64,000 nt of DNA from contig NZ_KI912268.1 of the NCBI RefSeq assembly GCF_000242615.2, positions 889,863-953,862 on the forward strand. The letters are read 5' to 3'. This document shows, one piece after another, positions 61,553 through 64,000 of this stretch. Origin of the DNA: Holophaga foetida DSM 6591 (GTDB lineage Bacteria; Acidobacteriota; Holophagae; Holophagales; Holophagaceae). Under the pieces are notes generated by a model. It was given only the letters and a program-made list of their open reading frames with translations. It was not told where the DNA came from and did no database searches. A program made the translations under genes and the position numbers. Each line of letters begins with the position of its first letter. The first letter of the stretch is position 1.

Positions 61553-62238
61553 TGAGTCAACTTCCGACATTCGACACCGCCGAGAGCCTGCTCTCCTGGG
61601 CCGTCGGGCACTTCGGGCAGAAGCTCACCTTTGCCTCCAGCTTCGGCGCCGAGGACATGGTGCTCCTGGATCTCCTGCTGGCTAACGACCCCAAGGCCCG
61701 GGTCTTCATTCTGGACACGGGACGGCTCCACCAGGAGACCTACGATCTGATCGAGCGGACCCGACTTCGCTACCGGCGCACCTTCGAGGTCTACGCTCCC
61801 CAGGCCGGCCCCCTGGAGCGTCTGCTGACGGAATCGGGGCCCAACTCCTTCTATGAGTCCGTGGAGGCCCGCAAGGCCTGCTGCTACGTGCGCAAGGTGG
61901 AGCCCCTGGGCCGCGCGCTGGAGGGTGTCGAGGCCTGGATCACGGGCCAGCGCCGCGCCCAGTCCCAGACCCGCATCGAGCTGGCCATGGTGGACCGGGA
62001 CGGGGCCCACGGCGGCATCCTCAAGCTCAACCCCCTGGTGGACTGGAGCGAGGAGCAGGTCTGGGAGTACATCCGCGAGCACAAGCTCCCCACCAACAGC
62101 CTCCACGACCAGGGCTTCCCCTCCATCGGATGCGCCCCCTGCACCCGGGCCGTCCAACCCGGCGAGGATCTCAGGTCCGGGCGCTGGTGGTGGGAGAACC
62201 CCGAGCACAAAGAGTGCGGGCTGCACCGGCGCTCGTAA
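61552..62238 (+). CDS. cysH: Phosphoadenylyl/adenylyl-sulfate reductase CysH (assimilatory)
   Basis: 228 residues. The PP-loop-type SSFGAEDMVLLDLL is followed by the cysteine pairs CC (ARKACCYVRKVEPL) and CAPC, which together with the catalytic Cys in ECGLH mark the [4Fe-4S]-containing form that acts on APS rather than PAPS. It reduces activated sulfate to sulfite using thioredoxin. A 290-base gap with a palindromic element separates it from cysD. Confidence 0.92.
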
Positions 62239-62253
62239 AAGCAAAAGCAATCA

Positions 62254-62487
62254 GCCGCGGATGAATGGGATGAACGCAGATAAAGACGATCAGGGACATT
62301 TGATGGCCCAGACACGGCAGGCTGGCTGGCCCCGCTCCGCGGGGGCGCCCGGCAAAGCCGAGCGCGTTCTGGAGGGTCACGGCACGGGAGACACGCTCGC
62401 GTGTCCCCGTGTCGCGCCCCTCCAGAACCTGGCCAGCATGCCGGAGTCGGCGGTGTCCCATCCGCGTTCATCCTATTCATCCTCGGC
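62254..62487. repeat. Large nested palindromic repeat between cysH and cysD
   Basis: Outer arms at 62254-62279 and 62462-62487 (26 bases, three mismatches). Inside is a second stem: TTCTGGAGGG with CCCTCCAGAA, and within it CACGGGAGACACG with CGTGTCCCCGTG. The element is ~234 bases and noncoding. One arm recurs at 54794-54820, so it is a family in this genome. Confidence 0.75.
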
Positions 62488-62529
62488 CAACCCTTCTTTT
62501 TCCTTTTAATTGCGCGCCCCGGAGTTCCC

Positions 62530-63438
62530 ATGACCAATCGATTACTCACCCACCTGGAACGCCTGGAGGGCGAGGCCATCCACATCCTGCGGGAGGTGGC
62601 GGGGCAATGCGCCAACCCGGCCCTGCTCTTCAGCGGCGGCAAGGACAGCGTGGTACTCCTGCGCCTGGCGGAGAAGGCCTTCCGGCCCGGCAGGTTCCCC
62701 TTTCCCCTGGTCCACATCGACACCGGCCACAACTACGCCGAGGTCATTGACTTCCGGGACCGCCGGGCGGCGGAGCTGGGGGAGAAGCTCATCGTCCGCA
62801 CCCTGGATGAGAGCATCGCCAAGGGCCGCATCGTCCTGCGCAGTGCCACCGAGAGCCGCAACCGGCACCAGAGCGTGACCCTGCTGGACACCGTGGAGGA
62901 GTTCGAGTTCGACGCCCTCATCGGCGGAGCCCGCCGGGACGAGGAAAAGGCCCGGGCCAAGGAACGGGTCTTCAGCTTCCGGGACGAGTTCGGCCAGTGG
63001 GACCCCAAGAACCAGCGGCCCGAGCTCTGGAACCTCTACAACGCCCGCATCCACAAGGGCGAGCACATGCGGGCCTTCCCCATCTCCAACTGGACCGAGC
63101 TGGATGTCTGGCAGTACATCGCCGAAGAGGGCCTGGAGCTGCCGGAGATCTACTTCGCCCACGAACGGGAAGTGGTGGAACTGCCGGGGGGCGCCCTGCT
63201 GCCGGTGACGGACCTGACCCCCATCCCCGCCGGGAAGAGCTCGGTGCGCCGCAGCGTGCGCTTCCGCACCGTGGGCGACATCAGCTGCACGGCACCGGTG
63301 CTCAGCGAGGCAAGAACGGTGGAAGACATCATCAAGGAAACCGCCACCACTGAGATCACCGAGCGGGGTGCCACCCGCCTGGATGACCAGACCAGCGAGG
63401 CATCCATGGAACAGCGGAAGAAAGAGGGGTACTTCTGA
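62530..63438 (+). CDS. cysD: Sulfate adenylyltransferase small subunit CysD
   Basis: 302 residues. PP-loop motif [22 protein letters not shown] at ~29, [31 protein letters not shown] and the C-terminal [33 protein letters not shown]. It pairs with CysN to make APS. The start at 62530 follows GGAG and the family N-terminus; the longer frame runs through the repeat. Confidence 0.93.
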   Translation: MTNRLLTHLERLEGEAIHILREVAGQCANPALLFSGGKDSVVLLRLAEKAFRPGRFPFPLVHIDTGHNYAEVIDFRDRRAAELGEKLIVRTLDESIAKGRIVLRSATESRNRHQSVTLLDTVEEFEFDALIGGARRDEEKARAKERVFSFRDEFGQWDPKNQRPELWNLYNARIHKGEHMRAFPISNWTELDVWQYIAEEGLELPEIYFAHEREVVELPGGALLPVTDLTPIPAGKSSVRRSVRFRTVGDISCTAPVLSEARTVEDIIKETATTEITERGATRLDDQTSEASMEQRKKEGYF

Positions 63439-64000
63439 TGGAAAAGCAAATTACACCACAAAGGCACCAAGGGCACGAAGGAGCACCAAGAAAGGAACAA
63501 GAGAAAGACAAAGAGGCTTTTCTTGGTGATTCCTTTGTGCCTTCGAGTCTTGGTGGTGGAATTCCCGACAACGGTCTTCTTCGCTTCATCACCTGCGGCA
63601 GCGTGGACGACGGCAAGTCCACCCTCATCGGCCGCCTCCTCTATGACAGCAAGGCCATCCTGGCGGACGCCATGGATGCCCTCGCCAAGAGCAGCCGCAA
63701 GCGCGGCCTGGAGGAAGTGGACCTGAGCCTCCTGACGGATGGCCTTTCCGCCGAGCGGGAGCAGGGCATCACCATCGACGTGGCCTACCGCTACTTCAGC
63801 ACCGGCACCCGCAAGTACATCCTGGCGGACGCCCCGGGCCACGAGCAGTACACCCGCAACATGGTCACCGGGGCCTCCACCGCCGACCTCGCCATCGTCC
63901 TCATCGATGCCCGCAAGGGGGTGCTGCCCCAGACCCGCCGCCACACGACCCTGGCCCACCTCATGGGACTGCGCCACATTGTGGTGGCCGTGAACAAGAT
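63438..64000 (+). CDS. cysN: Sulfate adenylyltransferase large subunit CysN, 5' part; repeat-derived N-terminus
   Basis: GTPase that drives APS formation with CysD. The frame opens at the ATG overlapping the cysD stop (TGATG) and stays open to the window edge (187 codons). Conserved CysN begins at [16 protein letters not shown] (G1), with [12 protein letters not shown] (G3) and VAVNK (G4) at the end. Before it are ~48 residues, of which about 40 are encoded by a palindromic intergenic repeat (63448-63563) read in frame; CysN of other bacteria has no such segment. The gene is incomplete because the window ends. Confidence 0.88.
   Translation, partial: MEKQITPQRHQGHEGAPRKEQEKDKEAFLGDSFVPSSLGGGIPDNGLLRFITCGSVDDGKSTLIGRLLYDSKAILADAMDALAKSSRKRGLEEVDLSLLTDGLSAEREQGITIDVAYRYFSTGTRKYILADAPGHEQYTRNMVTGASTADLAIVLIDARKGVLPQTRRHTTLAHLMGLRHIVVAVNK
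63448..63563. repeat. Palindromic repeat inside the cysN reading frame
   Basis: Left arm (from AATTACACCACAAAGGCACC) and right arm (to CTTGGTGGTGGAATT) are imperfect reverse complements of ~45 bases with motifs ACCACAAAGG, GGCACGAAGG and CACCAAGAAA. It belongs to a different family from the two other repeats in this operon. Unlike them it is inserted after the start codon and leaves the frame open. Confidence 0.75.

Overview
The window is GC-rich chromosomal DNA from an anaerobic (or facultatively anaerobic) Gram-negative bacterium. The evidence is a TonB-dependent receptor with a carboxypeptidase-regulatory-like N-terminus, a cytoplasmic molybdopterin enzyme, an orange-protein (ORP)-type MinD/NifX cluster, a C_GCAxxG_C_C protein, and transporter/methyltransferase genes that would suit methoxylated-aromatic metabolism. 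A member of Acidobacteriota class Holophagae would fit, but that is inference and a deltaproteobacterial-type anaerobe is not excluded.

Layout. 1-5.6 kb is the right end of an integrative element. It holds AbiE toxin-antitoxin genes (one intact pair, one pair with its toxin cut off next to an IS21 IstB remnant, and loose toxin fragments), a tyrosine recombinase, tandem putative arm sites and a 3' fragment of a CAU-anticodon tRNA as attachment site. 6.3-9.4 kb carries a two-subunit DMSO-reductase-family enzyme and a DUF134 regulator. 9.4-13 kb is a metal-handling group: a His-rich protein, a short CobW-like GTPase and a TonB receptor, with two strong palindromes between the divergent genes. 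An ahpC gene follows.

13.8-32.2 kb is the centrepiece. A sigma-54 activator sits between a leftward operon (NifX-like, DUF5320, radical SAM, CoA-disulfide-reductase-like flavoprotein, Mrp) and a very long rightward operon. The rightward operon has NifX, two ferredoxin-containing MinD ATPases, NifX, a thioesterase, a PLP-fold protein lacking its lysine, bioB, a CGGC protein, thrS, a C_GCAxxG_C_C protein, a NifU-like/Mrp fusion, trmO, an MBL protein, metF and folE2. It resembles the Desulfovibrio orp locus. A near-consensus sigma-54 promoter and paired upstream repeats precede the leftward operon; a sigma-70-like promoter precedes the rightward one.

32.2-40.8 kb is about ions and osmolarity: a putative cation riboswitch with a cation/proton antiporter, a sucrose-phosphate phosphatase / sucrose-phosphate synthase / MscS operon, a MarR regulator divergent from a ClC channel, and a DUF389 membrane protein. 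40.8-44.9 kb is an ArsR-led thiol/metalloid operon (permease, two thioredoxin-like proteins, CcdA, DGC protein, zinc ribbon). 45-49.5 kb pairs an IclR regulator with an aromatic-acid-type transporter and a UroD-family methyltransferase. 50-54 kb is a hybrid histidine kinase coupled to a periplasmic sugar-binding-type protein. 54-57 kb holds small genes and remnants (dinB, hydE).

57.5-64 kb is an assimilatory sulfate operon (sbp, cysT, cysW, cysA, cysH, cysD, cysN). It has been invaded by three different palindromic repeats, one of which is read in frame as the N-terminus of CysN. The window ends inside cysN.
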